NCBI GenBank assembly: GCA_037783415.1
Contig: JAZGTN010000012.1
Coordinates: 744,001-808,000, forward strand
Direction of reading: 5' to 3'
From: Leptasterias polaris
Lineage: Eukaryota; Echinodermata; Asteroidea; Forcipulatida; Asteriidae
Length of the DNA stretch: 64,000 nt
In this document: in pieces, positions 56,001-62,687 of the stretch
Numbering within the stretch: position 1 is the first letter of the stretch
Layout of the letters: each line of letters starts with the position of its first letter
Notes under the pieces: generated by a model
What the model saw: the letters and a program-made list of their open reading frames with translations, nothing else
The model's database searches: none
Told to the model about the DNA's origin: nothing
Made by a program: the position numbers and the translations under genes

Positions 56001-59000
56001 TTGCACTGTGAAAAGGTTTTACAAGTTGTAATACAGGATGAAACCTTTACGTAGAGGTTCTCAGCTCTTTTTGAACAGATTGGGTTTTATTGGGAATTGT
56101 AATCAAACACTCCATAAATAATGTTGTATACATGTACTAGGCCTACAGGTGTACCGGTTAAATTTTTGTTTGTGCATTTCTGTTAGGGACTGTTTGCTAC
56201 CACCACAAAACACCAATGAAATGGTCAGATTTCAATTGATCAAGTATCTTGTATTTCAAACCATTTGCCTGATCTGCTTACAGGAGGAGTGATTCCACCA
56301 TTACTCAACCCTCCGTGCTTGTCGCCGACCGACCATCTCCCCAAGTCACGCATTCCTAAGAAGATACTCAATCCGGCTAACCTTAAGCCGGTCAAAGCGG
56401 GCAGAAGAAAGTCCACGAATGGCTGGAAGGGAGTTGGGGAGCCAGTGCTCAAGCCAATTATTTTATTGGTGAGTTGCAAATTGCACATTTTTATTGATTA
56501 GAGATTGTATTTTTACAATGCTTTCTCATTAAAACTTAATTTTCACTAATTAAGATTTTTCCAAAATGATAAACAAATAAAAAATAAATAAACATTATAA
56601 TTAATGTTCTTAAACAAGCAGTTCTACATGTAGTTTTGAAAACATGTTCATTTTGTTGTTTTTCCGGTTTCTTTTTAAATTATGCATAACACATGTTGAC
56701 AGATGGTTAATGGTAGAAAACTTCCTTTGAAATATTTTTACATGAAATGCTAAAGTCCTGGAGAAATGAATAAAAAATTAGATCTCGCGAGTTCAAAATC
56801 AGATGTCTTAAAACAGTCAATAATTTCTCATGACTCCAATGAACGATTGAGTTTAAACCTACAGAGAGTCACAGAGAGTGTGTATTCTGGTCTTTAACGA
56901 TTGCCATGGCCGTGTGCTTTAAAAAAAATCAAAATACAAATTATAGAAAGGTTTGCCATAGCACCTTCTAGTAGCGTAGGTATCTCTTGGGGGTGAGGTA
57001 GCTCAGAGAAGAGCTTTTTGGTGTCACTGACCTCTTGTTATATAAAGTATACAGTACAATCTCTACCAACTAGGCATATTTATGTTTCAATTATCAAAAA
57101 ATAATGTTCCAAAGTGTTTACAATCGCCCTTCATAAAAAAGGAACACCTCCATAGCCACTATACCAGGCAGGTCCATCACTTCCATCTCCAAGCAATTCG
57201 TACAAATATTGGGAAGAAATGTATCACATTCGAAGGCCCAAAGCTATGGAATTCGCTTGTTCCTAATTTGAAAAGTCAAGAAAGGTTACCAGCATTTAAA
57301 ACAGAGTTTAAAACTTTCCTCCTTGATAAATACGCCGATTAAAATTAAATTAATAAGTAAAATTTTTGTATGAATGGCCGTTCTTACCTGCCACTGTAGC
57401 TTTGCATTGTTAACTAATCTTCTTGCCATATTTGCCTAATTTTCTTATCTTAACTCGTTTCGTTGCTTTGTTTGTTGAACTTACTTACTGCTCAACATAT
57501 TAGTTGCTTTACTTTATCTTAATACTGACCATTCCTGCTCTTCTGGTTTGTTTATATTGTTTATATTGTTTATATTGATTTGCTGACTTTATTTTATTTA
57601 CTTATAATAAAAGTCTGGCTCATATTACTCTTACTTGCATTATTAATTAATTTGGTTAACTTTATAATCTGACTTAATATTTTATACTGAGGAAGCTCAC
57701 ACTCGATAAGCTTTGCTTCTTGTGAGCTCCCCCCCATACTACCTTATTATATTTCAGTGTATTAGTAAATTGTAATTCATTTTGAGTATGGAAATAAAGT
57801 GAACTGAACTGAACTGAACTGAATCTTTGGTAGTAAATTACTCTTGAAGCACATACATTCACAGTGTTGGATGTTACAGGTAAATTTTCCACACTACTGA
57901 ACTCTTCCCATATTGGTGTTTCATCCTAGAATGATGCAGTACGTGAGTATCGTTATTGTTACAATGCGATCAGGCGTAAAGAGGATGAGATACGTGCTCA
58001 AGACTGTGTGCTACTGAGGGCGGGTACCAACCGCAGAAAGGAACCAGCTTATGTTGCTAAGGTAGCCTTCTTGTGGGAAGAGCCGGATACAGGTAATACT
58101 TTGATGTACTGATAAGAATATGTTTTCTTGTTTCCTTGGGTGTGTAGCTTTAAAGTGGAATGTGTTGAGTATTTGTTTGTTATTTTTGAACTAATTGGAG
58201 ATGAAAGTCAAATTAGCGTATCTTTAAGAAAACAAGAAAGACTAGTTTTGACGGTATCAACACATCTGCTGAAAGGCAGATTTGTTTTCAGAGCTTAAAG
58301 GTTAAAAAGAAAACAGAAACAATTACACAGCAAATAAGTCCTTTAAGCATTCAGTAATTTTTGTAATAGTAAGCTTTTATGATGTCACATATCGGAGGGC
58401 TTGAAGTAACCATCGGTGACATTCCAGTCATTAGAGCAATTGTCATGTGACCTCACCACCAAACAAGATCAGCAATATACTGATCTTGTTTGGTGGTGAG
58501 GTTACATGACAAAACAAGATCAGCAATATACTGATCTTGTTTGGTGGTGAGGTTACATGACAAAACAAGATCAGCAATTTAATGCCTTTTGCCAGCATGT
58601 GTGTGCCCCCCCCCCCTTAAAAAAAAAACCCTGTACACACTGGTTAAGGGTTTCATTTGTTATTTTACAAGGTTTTCACATAGTGTCAAACTGGGGATAA
58701 AAAATCAATTGGTCGTGATCTTATAGAAATATTTGTAGTCCAGCAAAATGTCTGCAGCAGCATTTAACAGCTGAACAAGCATGGGGGGGGGAACAATGCG
58801 GGAAAAGATGATGCAGTTGTAAGTAAGGCTTTGTAGTGTCTTTGGGTCTTCCTGATTCCTATGGCAACAAACAGCAAAGTGATTGTTTCCCCATTTAATG
58901 AGAAGTTAATCCATTATAAGCCAACACATTTTAATCCTGCCGTAACAGGTGAGTTATTATTCTTTGGATATGTGCGCACACAAAATGGGCCTCCCTTGCG

Positions 59001-62000
59001 AATAGTTTCCCTCCGTAATAGATCATTTCCTGCACTTCGGTTGATTAGCAAGATAGGGGGAGGGGGATTTATATTTTTTGTCCTTCACTGCCCTTCAGAT
59101 ATTATTCAGTGTTAGTTCCATCAGGGAGATGAGAAATTATCAGGCATGAGTCGTTACATATGATGGAGTGGTTGACAGTAGGGACGGTGTGAAAACAGGA
59201 ATTACAGAAGAGAGACATTGTAAATGTGTACTTTTTTAGAAGTCTGTATATAAAAAAAAATTCTCTCACTTATGCATTATGCATGTTAAAGTGAGCAAAT
59301 AGATTAATGGCTGATCCTGCACAGGAAACCGGAAACCTTTCAGACAAACACTGTGATGTTAACCAGCACCTTGGTTGGCTGGAGGTTGAACCCTCGACCT
59401 TTCAGTAAATGTTTGAGTGCTCAATTAACTGACTAATATTTAACCCCCCCATGGTTGGTTACTTGGTAGTAGGTGCAATAAGGCCGTGTCTGAATACCAG
59501 CTTGTGGTTCTGGCTGCGGCTGCGGCTTCATCGTCACGTAAACAAGTGTTGAGCATAGGATGCCCATAGCAACACCATTAGCAACAGCTGCCAACTTGGA
59601 AGCGGTCTAATCTTGAATAACCCTTGCTCTTGAGGCCCAATAGACTGTGCAAGTCTCGCGCATATCCGAACGAGAAAACACGTCAAACGAAGAACATTTT
59701 TATTTCTGAAATCAAACCTTTGTTTTAAATTATATCTCATGACAAAATCTGAACAAAAATAAATCATTACAGTTTTATGAAATTAGTTTTAGCTTTTGAA
59801 AAAAATACACAAAATTATACTAATTATTATTGAACAAAAAATAAAACTCTGGGACAAGGATGCTTTTTTGATGTTAACTTTTTAGAAACCCCTTACGTGG
59901 ATTCGTGAAGGTCAAACGGGTTTTAAATTGACCCGTATCGTAGTTTAAAGAAGATGCTGACGCCTCAACAACCATAGACTGCAATGAAAAGGGTTCGCTT
60001 TGCAATTACAGCATCTGGCGATCATAATCGCTCATCCAAAACAAGCGTTTACATAAGTTTTATGATCGGAGGCGAGCACAAAATTATTAATTTTTTGCAA
60101 TAACCGGAAGCTGAGGTCAAGTTAAATTCTCGGGTTTTCTTCATTTTATTGTTGAATTGGTTTCACTTTCATATTTTATTATCACTTAGTATACATTCCC
60201 AACAACATGTATAATTTTCTAGGTCACAAACTACGTTAAACTAAAATGATTTACGAAACAAAATCTCGCCCATGTAAAACTCCATATGGTTGGGACCACT
60301 ATGGTCCCGGAAGTTTGAATGCGCGCGAGACTTGCACAGTCTATTGGAAGCCACCCCATACATGTATCTGCTTTTTGGCAAGGAATGAACCCAGTGTAGT
60401 GTATGATGCTTTATTTCCTGTACCCACATGTACCTTTCCTTGTACAGATGACAGTACTGGGTGTTTTCTTGTGTTACAGGTGACCTTATGATGACACTCT
60501 TATGGTATTATCAGCCTGAGCACACAGAAGCAGGCAGATTACCCTGTCACCTTGAGGTAGGACTCTACCCCCACCCCCAGCCCCTGTAGTCACAAAATTA
60601 ACTAGTATCACCTGGCCATATATGGGGGCCTTTGTTCTTGATGTATGGTACTGGAAATGGGTTTGGATTATGTTTGTAAAATAAACTTGCTTTTATAGTA
60701 ATCAATAAAAGTTTAACATAACGACTGAAACTATTTTGTTCAATCCCCCATACATACCCAGCTTGCTTTTCCTGCATGCTTTAATGCAAAAAAATCACTT
60801 AAAAAAAAGCAGCTTTTCAAAAATAGACTCAAAACCCATTTATTTGTGCAATCATGCCATATATTTTTGTTGTATATTTTTGTATCTGTGTCAAAGCTTT
60901 GTTTATTTGTATCAGCTTTGTTAAGCGCTTTAATCTTGTTATGGGTCGCTATAAAATGCCTGTATGTATGTATGCAAAAAATATATACATGTATGAGCCT
61001 TTGAATTCGGCACATTTTATGCATGCCTGTCAGCGTATTGTGCCCAAACATGTCAACTACAAAAACAATGTGTGATGCCTTTTTTTATTACATAAAACAG
61101 TTAATGGACTTAAATTATCAAAAAAGGTTTTAAGAAGTGCTAACATTGTTTCCGCTAACCAAGATTCTTCAGAGCTGAACAAATGTTTGTTCCAAACGGC
61201 ATTATGAAATTGGTCCGGGAGCATTTAAACAAAATTCAATTGTTTGTGACTGATTTCCCGCTAACTTTTCCTCGCTAAGTTTTAGCTGTGGGAAATTTCA
61301 CATTTCACATGAGCCTGTACTGTGCGCTTTGACTTCTCATACTGTTAGCTGTTGACTATTGTACCACAGATGAAGTGTGAATGTTGAAGCCTCTGAATAA
61401 TTGTTAATTCCTGTACTTTTGTGCAGAATGAGCTGTTTGCATGTCGCCACTGGGATGTGAACAGTGTGGCGTGTATTGAAGACAGATGCTTCGTACTCAC
61501 ACCAGCTGAGTATTCAAGGTGAGTCAGATGCTGTGACGGCAACAAAGGAGAAACCCACAAGTTCATATTAACCAGGCCTTGTGTGGTTTTGTCCTGTGGT
61601 TGTCTAGAATAGGAAAGAAATCACTGTCCTAACAACTGATGGTGTTATTGCATTGGGGATAAAGAGTAATATTATTCAGTAATATGGTTTTATCATATAT
61701 TAAGTTGTTTGCTAATTACAGGATTCGAACTGGCCTTTCTTCACCGCGCACGCTTGGTGGTTTTAGTGGTTAAGATATCTAATCTAGAATGAGAGGGCTG
61801 TGGGTTCGAATCCCACCGAGTAATATGCCTGTAGACTTGTTTTCTGCGGAACTCTGGGAAAGCACTGAGTATACAGTGTTTGTCATACATCGGTGTTATG
61901 GGAAAGCACTGAGTATACAGTGTTTGTCATACATCGGTGTTATGGGAAAGCACTGAGTATACAGTGTTTGTCATACATCGGTGTTATGGGAAAGCACTGA

Positions 62001-62687
62001 GTATACAGTGTTTGTCATACATCGGTGTTATGGTTAAAACCAAAAGTTTTATTCTTTATCCTTGATACAATTATGACATCTATTAAATATATAATTCAGG
62101 TTTTTCCAACGCCGATGTACATGTACATGTACAATATTTACTCAGTGCTGTAGTGTAAGGTCCTTGCTTGCATTTTCGTTTTTGTTCAAAAGGGCGTCAA
62201 TTCTATAATGGAAAAAGTTTCTCTTGAGGTTGTAATCAGCTGGATTTCAGACGGAAATATTTCTCTGAAAGGATTGATACTGGTGTGAAATTTATAATGA
62301 GTCGGCTTTCAGATTATAACTAGAAATGTTTCCTTTCCTTTTTATAAATACCAATCCGGTACTTTACAATCCTGTCTTTAACATTGACTTTTTGGATGCT
62401 ATAAGCAGGGTTATTGGCGACTTCATGCTCATGTCGTGGATGTGGGTCACATTATATTTAATCTGTCCTAATTAGCAGTTCCTGATCCTTTGATTGATAG
62501 ATACCGGGCAAAGCTTCAGAGACATAAAGAGGCCGTCATTCCAGGCCGGCCCTGTGTGCCTGAACATCCAGCCAACTACCCAAGGACGTACCGCCTGCCA
62601 CCTGATGACGCCAGCCCGGCCAGTGTGTTCCTGTGTCGGCAGGTGTATGACTTTCGCCAGAAGAGAGTACTCAAGAATCCATCATGA
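13962..62687 (+). CDS. BAHD1: BAHD1-like heterochromatin protein with C-terminal BAH domain
   Basis: Nuclear silencing factor; vertebrate BAHD1 recruits HP1, MBD1 and histone deacetylases, and its BAH domain reads H3K27me3. Six firm exons (46889-48761, 56284-56468, 57930-58092, 60480-60556, 61427-61518, 62501-62687) join in phase. From the ATG at 46940 they give 841 residues, against about 780 in human. A probable exon 1 (13962-14039) would add 43. Residues 1-610 are low-complexity and Ser/Lys/Thr-rich with basic nuclear-localisation-like clusters (SAKRRR, APRKRR) and a Cys/His cluster at 442-501. The BAH domain spans about 670-795 ([68 protein letters not shown]). The tail [14 protein letters not shown] matches the BAHD1 C terminus. 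The BAH and tail assignment is strong; the exon 1 link is inferred. Confidence 0.9.
14400..15041. mobile_element. Inverted-repeat element with a nested inner foldback
   Basis: Outer inverted ends of about 30 bp (left GAGAATGAAAGTTATAGATT, right AATCTATAACTTTCATTCTC). An inner pair of GTCTTGGTGCAAGAC-type sequences at about 14573 and 14818 suggests a second element inside it. It sits in intron 1 of the BAHD1-like gene, 360 bp past the exon 1 donor. Confidence 0.7.
15352..15424. mobile_element. 73-bp foldback
   Basis: AAAGGCACACTGTGGG and GGAAAGGGAAAGGG pair with CCCTTTTCCTTCC and CCCACATAGTGCCTTT across a short loop, forming a near-complete hairpin. Confidence 0.75.
15501..15563 (+). repeat. 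13-bp minisatellite, 4.8 copies
   Basis: Unit GGCATACTCAGCA, repeated head to tail, with one A-to-G variant in copy 4. Confidence 0.92.
15645..15750 (+). repeat. Copy of a 'GGCAATGACCAGGGGCA...GCC' dispersed repeat with a 20-bp duplication
   Basis: Sequence AGGGTCATCAAGGCCAAGAC followed by a duplicated 20-mer at 15681-15720 built on the perfect palindrome GAGGCCATGGCCTC. Related motifs occur near 1540-1630, 17695-17790, 23140-23210 and 54650-54730, and inside the 54-bp minisatellite. Confidence 0.5.
16350..16380. repeat. Perfect hairpin with 15-bp arms
   Basis: TGAGAAGCGTTTCTG and CAGAAACGCTTCTCA are separated by one base. Flanking sequence (CCCCAAT before, ATTTGGGGG after) weakly extends the symmetry, suggesting the centre of a foldback element of about 300 bp. 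Confidence 0.85.
16400..19360. other. BAHD1-like intron 1, mostly unremarkable
   Basis: No exon seen. It holds fragments of dispersed repeats (GGCCTTGGGCCTGTGG near 16825; a SINE/LINE-like fragment near 17695) and a 14-bp x3 repeat, but nothing coding that I can support. Confidence 0.4.
17217..17258 (+). repeat. 14-bp tandem repeat, 3 copies
   Basis: Unit AATTAAAAATGCTC repeated three times. Confidence 0.9.
19361..19520 (+). repeat. (AAT)n microsatellite followed by a dispersed repeat
   Basis: AAT repeats to about 19385 lead into TATATAGCGCTTTATCACAC, then AAAGCGCTCA, GGAGCTACGTTTTTGTAGTA and GCACCTTGTAATGGTTACAA. The same order of motifs occurs at 54130-54275, so both are copies of one dispersed element. 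Confidence 0.6.
20640..21380. mobile_element. Putative foldback element rich in TGACGTTCG / CGAACGTCA motifs
   Basis: About nine TGACGTTC/GAACGTCA or TGACGG-type motifs lie in 700 bp, in both orientations, with GAACGTCATTTTT-like sequence near both ends in inverted order. An inner stem pairs TTACCCCCTCT (about 21010) with AGAGGGGGTAA (about 21053). No gene recognised. Confidence 0.45.
21380..23590. other. BAHD1-like intron 1, no recognised gene
   Basis: AT-rich intronic sequence. It contains a G13 run at 21787-21799 and a dispersed-repeat fragment near 23140-23210. A 91-codon frame at 22205-22480 has no recognisable motif and no convincing splice context. Confidence 0.4.
23593..23623 (+). 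repeat. Interrupted poly(C) tract, 31 nt
   Basis: C15 A C15. It sits at the left margin of a region with GAGAGC/GCTCTC hairpins. Confidence 0.9.
23640..24865. mobile_element. Possible inverted-repeat element with GAGAGC hairpins at both ends
   Basis: The left end has GAGAGC-tgtaaatt-GCTCTC and AAGGAGAGCG; the right end has AAGGAGCGC, GCTCTCCTT and GAGCACGATCGCGCTCC. A related pair of hairpins stands alone at about 39755-39830. The GC-richer interior (24150-24620) has a 72-codon frame at 24159-24377 ([20 protein letters not shown]) that I do not recognise. Confidence 0.4.
24868..24894 (+). repeat. Poly(C) tract, 27 nt
   Basis: Uninterrupted C run, the longest homopolymer in the window. Confidence 0.9.
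24900..26160. other. BAHD1-like intron 1, no structure recognised
   Basis: AT-rich intronic sequence with scattered ACATGTA motifs; no exon, RNA gene or repeat stands out. Confidence 0.4.
26162..27410 (+). repeat. 54-bp minisatellite, 23 copies
   Basis: The unit contains CCATGGCCTCTGATGCTCTT, GGCCTTGTTGCCCCTTCTTG and TTCCCCATAGACAA. Because 54 is divisible by 3, three frames stay open for 390-420 codons, but the translations are pure repeats, so they are not genes. Variants such as TTCTCC and GCCTCTT recur in a fixed order 108 bp apart at 26890-27110, showing pairwise expansion; the outermost copies are the most diverged. It lies in intron 1 of the BAHD1-like gene. Confidence 0.97.
27411..28530. 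other. BAHD1-like intron 1, no gene recognised
   Basis: Intronic sequence without a supported exon. An 81-codon frame at 28080-28325 shows no motif. Confidence 0.4.
28531..29766. mobile_element. DNA element with GATC-rich terminal and subterminal repeats
   Basis: It begins GACCGTG and ends CACGGTC. Both ends carry an inverted 25-bp block containing CGGCAAGGGCGATCAAAGGA (left, 28550-28574; right copy at 29732-29756). At least six further copies of GGGCGATCAAA/GGAGGATC-type sequence and GTGTAAACGC lie in the outer 230 bp on the left and 110 bp on the right. The interior has reading frames of no more than 110 codons without recognised motifs; the flank duplication is not obvious. Confidence 0.75.
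29770..32500. other. BAHD1-like intron 1, no gene recognised
   Basis: AT-rich intronic sequence. Small GTTGCATTTT(G)ATGCAT-type repeats occur near 30745-30805. No exon or RNA gene can be supported. Confidence 0.4.
32506..32898. mobile_element. TTAA-flanked inverted-repeat element (piggyBac-like MITE)
   Basis: Inverted ends: left AGGTAGAGTCATACAGATTG, right CAATCTATGTCTTTACCT. TTAA lies directly outside both (32502-32505 and 32899-32902), as expected of piggyBac-type insertion. 393 bp, no coding capacity. Confidence 0.7.
32903..33871. mobile_element. TTAA-flanked inverted-repeat element carrying a THAP fossil
   Basis: Left end AGTCACCTGGAAATAGA and right end GCCAGGTGCCT are inverted, and looser symmetry continues inward for about 140 bp, including GTGACGTCAATCGA (about 33051) against TCGATTGACGTCAC (about 33702). 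TTAA flanks both sides (32899-32902, shared with the neighbouring element, and 33872-33875). The 969-bp interior is GC-richer and contains a decayed THAP domain. Confidence 0.7.
33195..33423 (+). pseudogene. Decayed THAP zinc-finger domain
   Basis: One frame reads [20 protein letters not shown], then [20 protein letters not shown] at 33306-33362, and stops at 33421-33423. This is the THAP pattern: Cys (33219-33221), an FP motif, a W-x-GP-T element and CSEH with 43 residues between the second and third zinc ligands. The first zinc-ligand Cys is missing (Ile at the expected place, 33207-33209), the first conserved Trp is not apparent, and there is no ATG or downstream domain, so it cannot be a working protein as it stands. 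THAP domains are DNA-binding modules of P-element transposases and related host genes. Confidence 0.7.
33880..38870. other. BAHD1-like intron 1, no gene recognised
   Basis: AT-rich intronic sequence with no supported exon. It holds the dispersed repeat at 35952-36167 and a short hairpin TAGTGTTTGTA-ggat-TACAAACACTA at about 37066-37091. Confidence 0.4.
35952..36167 (+). repeat. Dispersed repeat, copy 2
   Basis: Diverged partner of 156-381, same orientation. Class unknown; no terminal repeats or coding capacity are visible. Confidence 0.5.
39340..39488 (+). repeat. 51-bp tandem repeat, 3 copies, each with a hairpin
   Basis: Each unit has ACGTACAAAAACA followed by AGGTGTTCCGGGC-ggatt-GCCCGAACACCT, which folds into a 12-bp stem with one bulge. 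One of three copies has a C-to-G variant in the arm (GAACGCCT). The upstream 350 bp (ACCGGAAGTCAA, CAGTTTTCGAGTTATGATTT, CATGACGTCA) looks like part of the same dispersed element. Confidence 0.9.
39540..39700 (-). repeat. Dispersed repeat, inverted relative of 52555-52730
   Basis: Read on the minus strand it shares TATAAGCTTTCATTTAAGGT, TTAATCAAAAAC and GTTGGGATCCT with the + strand of 52555-52730. Class unknown. Confidence 0.55.
41274..43300 (+). repeat. 23-bp satellite array, about 2 kb
   Basis: The unit CAATTGACTCTCTCAAAGATCTA alternates two 6-bp palindromes, CAATTG and AGATCT. Variants occur in runs: CTCAAAG, CCCAAAG, CTCAGAG, GATCC/GATGC, CAATCG and CAATTT. Shortened 19-bp units lacking CTCT appear near 41970 and 42040-42090. 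The right end (43000-43300) is highly degenerate (CTCGCCCACAG, CAACAATCC). Reading frames across it are artefacts of the repeat. Confidence 0.97.
43300..45110. other. BAHD1-like intron 1, no gene recognised
   Basis: No supported exon. A G14 run lies at 44786-44799, and TACATGTA/ACATGTAC motifs are dense at 44190-44560 and 44930-44970. Confidence 0.4.
45112..45651 (+). repeat. 108-bp tandem repeat, 5 copies
   Basis: Units start ACATTGTAGCTCTCACGTAA and end CCATGCTACAATT. Copies are almost identical (one G/A change near 45596), implying recent expansion. The unit length is a multiple of 3, so one frame stays open across it; this is not evidence of coding. Confidence 0.97.
46889..48761 (+). CDS. 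BAHD1: BAHD1-like large exon (Ser/Lys-rich N-terminal region)
   Basis: Acceptor TCCTGTAG, donor GTAATC, 1873 nt. It is open from the acceptor through 17 codons before the first ATG (46940), immediately after an in-frame TAG formed by the acceptor, so coding may continue from an upstream exon. The region is low-complexity with basic clusters, a SP-rich N terminus, acidic/Ser runs ([17 protein letters not shown]), a Cys/His cluster and PVDLT (48488-48502). Confidence 0.92.
49050..49310 (+). mobile_element. tRNA-derived SINE
   Basis: A B-box-like GTGGGTTTAAATCCTGGTCA is followed by GGCACTTAACCATAATTGCT, GCTCCCCAGGGAGTTGAGAA and GTGAAAGCACCTTGAT. This order of motifs matches the body of the SINE at 6290-6550 in the opposite orientation. 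Confidence 0.65.
49348..50564. mobile_element. DNA transposon derivative with perfect 24-bp inverted ends and TA duplication
   Basis: Ends CCGTATTTTCCTGCGGATAA and TTATCCGCAGGAAAATACGG (24 bp identical including GACG/CGTC) lie between TA dinucleotides (49346-49347 and 50565-50566), as in Tc1/mariner-pogo elements. Subterminal GACGCA/AAGACGC repeats occur at both ends (49400-49460, 50470-50510). Interior frames show no transposase catalytic motif, so it is non-autonomous. Confidence 0.85.
51491..51645. mobile_element. Short inverted-repeat element (MITE), copy B
   Basis: About 155 bp, differing from the copy at 1293-1446 at only a handful of positions over the shared stretch. Ends are AGGGGTCGATTTCACAAAG and CTTTGTGAAATCGAGCCCT. 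It lies in intron 2 of the BAHD1-like gene. Confidence 0.75.
52555..52730 (+). repeat. Dispersed repeat, relative of 39540-39700
   Basis: Contains TATAAGCTTTCATTTAAGGT and GTCGGGATCCT in the same order as the inverted copy. Confidence 0.55.
53590..53785 (-). mobile_element. Diverged tRNA-like SINE fragment
   Basis: Contains GACCAGGATTGAAACTCATA (reverse B box), GAGTCCGCTGTGTTAGACTG (reverse A box region) and TCTTGCTCAAGAACACAAGT, a common SINE body motif. Degenerate. Confidence 0.45.
54130..54500 (+). repeat. Dispersed repeat related to 19385-19520, longer copy
   Basis: Motifs TATAGCGCTTTATCACACCC, AAAGCACTCA, CAGAACTATGTTTTTACTTA and GCACCTTGTAAGGGTTTACA match the copy at 19385-19520. This copy continues to a CGGGACTTGAACCCACACTC segment, a tRNA B-box-like sequence in reverse orientation. 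Confidence 0.55.
55051..55390 (+). mobile_element. tRNA-Glu-like SINE
   Basis: Reads TTTGGCTAGTGCGTTAAGCA (A box region), CCTCTCACGA around a CTC anticodon-like triplet and CCTGGTTCGATTCCCAG (B box 55101-55111 and T arm). The acceptor stem is absent. The body continues with TTAGTTCTCTCCTGTGCC and a T-rich stretch. Confidence 0.65.
55566..55852. mobile_element. MITE with perfect 29-bp inverted ends and 8-bp target duplication
   Basis: Ends CATAGAAATAGAACCCGGAG and CTCCGGGTTCTATTTCTATG are perfect over 29 bp. The 8-bp direct repeat ATCAAAGC flanks it (55558-55565 and 55853-55860), typical of hAT- or P-type insertion. A second inner stem pairs ACGCGTGTATGGCAAAAT with TTTTGCCATACACGCGT. It interrupts an older repeat whose two halves resemble 52415-52510. 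Confidence 0.9.
56284..56468 (+). CDS. BAHD1: BAHD1-like exon before the BAH domain
   Basis: Acceptor TGCTTACAG, donor GTGAGT, entering in phase 1 and leaving in phase 0. It encodes a Pro/Lys-rich segment ([20 protein letters not shown]) ending [19 protein letters not shown], which leads into the BAH domain. Confidence 0.9.
57046..57822 (+). mobile_element. 3' end of a non-LTR retrotransposon (CR1/L2-like)
   Basis: 5'-truncated. The reading frame to 57342 encodes the end of a reverse transcriptase ORF with [27 protein letters not shown] and [16 protein letters not shown], the usual pattern after the RT domain in CR1/L2/Jockey-type elements. It then runs through a 3' UTR of about 450 bp to a (GAACT)n tail at 57801-57822. 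It lies in intron 3 of the BAHD1-like gene. Confidence 0.8.
57930..58092 (+). CDS. BAHD1: BAHD1-like exon, N-terminal BAH domain
   Basis: Acceptor ATCCTAG, donor GTAATA. It encodes [20 protein letters not shown], then QDCVLLRAG and [14 protein letters not shown], which form the first strands of a BAH fold. Confidence 0.94.
58442..58575. repeat. 69-bp near-perfect palindrome with duplicated right arm
   Basis: The left arm CTCACCACCAAACAAGATCA and right arm TGATCTTGTTTGGTGGTGAG belong to 31-bp arms (GTCATGT... to ...ACATGAC) around a 7-base loop CAATATA; one mismatch was seen. Part of the palindrome (AACAAGATCAGCAATATACT onward) is repeated at 58513-58561 and again partially to 58577. It lies in intron 4 of the BAHD1-like gene. 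Confidence 0.92.
59637..60347. mobile_element. Inverted-repeat DNA element in intron 4 of the BAHD1-like gene
   Basis: Ends CCAATAGACTGTGCAAGTCT and AGACTTGCACAGTCTATTGG are perfect inverted copies, extending through CGCGC. 711 bp, no recognised coding region, no clear target duplication. The right end stops 133 bp before the next BAHD1-like exon. Confidence 0.82.
60480..60556 (+). CDS. BAHD1: BAHD1-like exon, central BAH domain
   Basis: Acceptor GTTACAG, donor GTAGGA. It encodes [20 protein letters not shown] followed by PCHLE. The WYY(R/Q)PE(H/E) motif is a BAH hallmark; aromatic residues here form the methyl-lysine pocket in reader BAH domains. Confidence 0.94.
60750..60985 (+). mobile_element. 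Short 3' fragment of a non-LTR retrotransposon
   Basis: One frame gives [19 protein letters not shown], typical of the C-terminal tail of CR1/L2-type reverse transcriptase ORFs. It is followed by TTAAGCGCTTTAATCTTGTT and ends in a (TGTA)n microsatellite TGTATGTATGTATGC, consistent with a LINE 3' terminus. It lies in intron 5 of the BAHD1-like gene. Confidence 0.55.
61427..61518 (+). CDS. BAHD1: BAHD1-like exon, C-terminal BAH domain
   Basis: Acceptor TGTGCAG, donor GTGAGT. It encodes [20 protein letters not shown] then [10 protein letters not shown], containing the N-E-(L/V)-F-A-(C/S)-R-H-x-D block typical of BAH domains. Confidence 0.94.
61753..61822 (+). mobile_element. tRNA-like sequence, probable SINE head
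   Basis: Contains TTTTAGTGGTTAAGATATCT (A box region) and TGTGGGTTCGAATCCCACC (B box and T arm, 61803-61813). The 5' and 3' ends do not form an acceptor stem, and the anticodon arm is not clear. Confidence 0.5.
61856..62031 (+). repeat. 44-bp tandem repeat, 4 copies
   Basis: Unit GGGAAAGCACTGAGTATACA followed by GTGTTTGTCATACATCGGTG and TTAT, head to tail and essentially identical. It follows the tRNA-like sequence in intron 6 of the BAHD1-like gene. Confidence 0.95.
62501..62687 (+). CDS. BAHD1: BAHD1-like last coding exon
   Basis: The acceptor ends TTGATAG (62500); the alternative AG at 62476-62478 would meet an immediate TGA, so it is excluded. It encodes 61 residues including the end of the BAH domain and a Pro-rich tail ending [14 protein letters not shown], then TGA at 62685-62687. 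Confidence 0.93.

Larger units (their letters stand above)
48762..56283. other. Intron 2 of the BAHD1-like gene (7.5 kb)
   Basis: No extra exon is seen. It is filled with mobile elements: a tRNA-like SINE (49050-49310), a TA-flanked DNA element (49348-50564), a MITE (51491-51645), SINE fragments (53040-53165 and 53590-53785), the dispersed repeat at 54130-54500, a Glu-like SINE (55051-55390) and a foldback with perfect ends (55566-55852). Confidence 0.55.
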
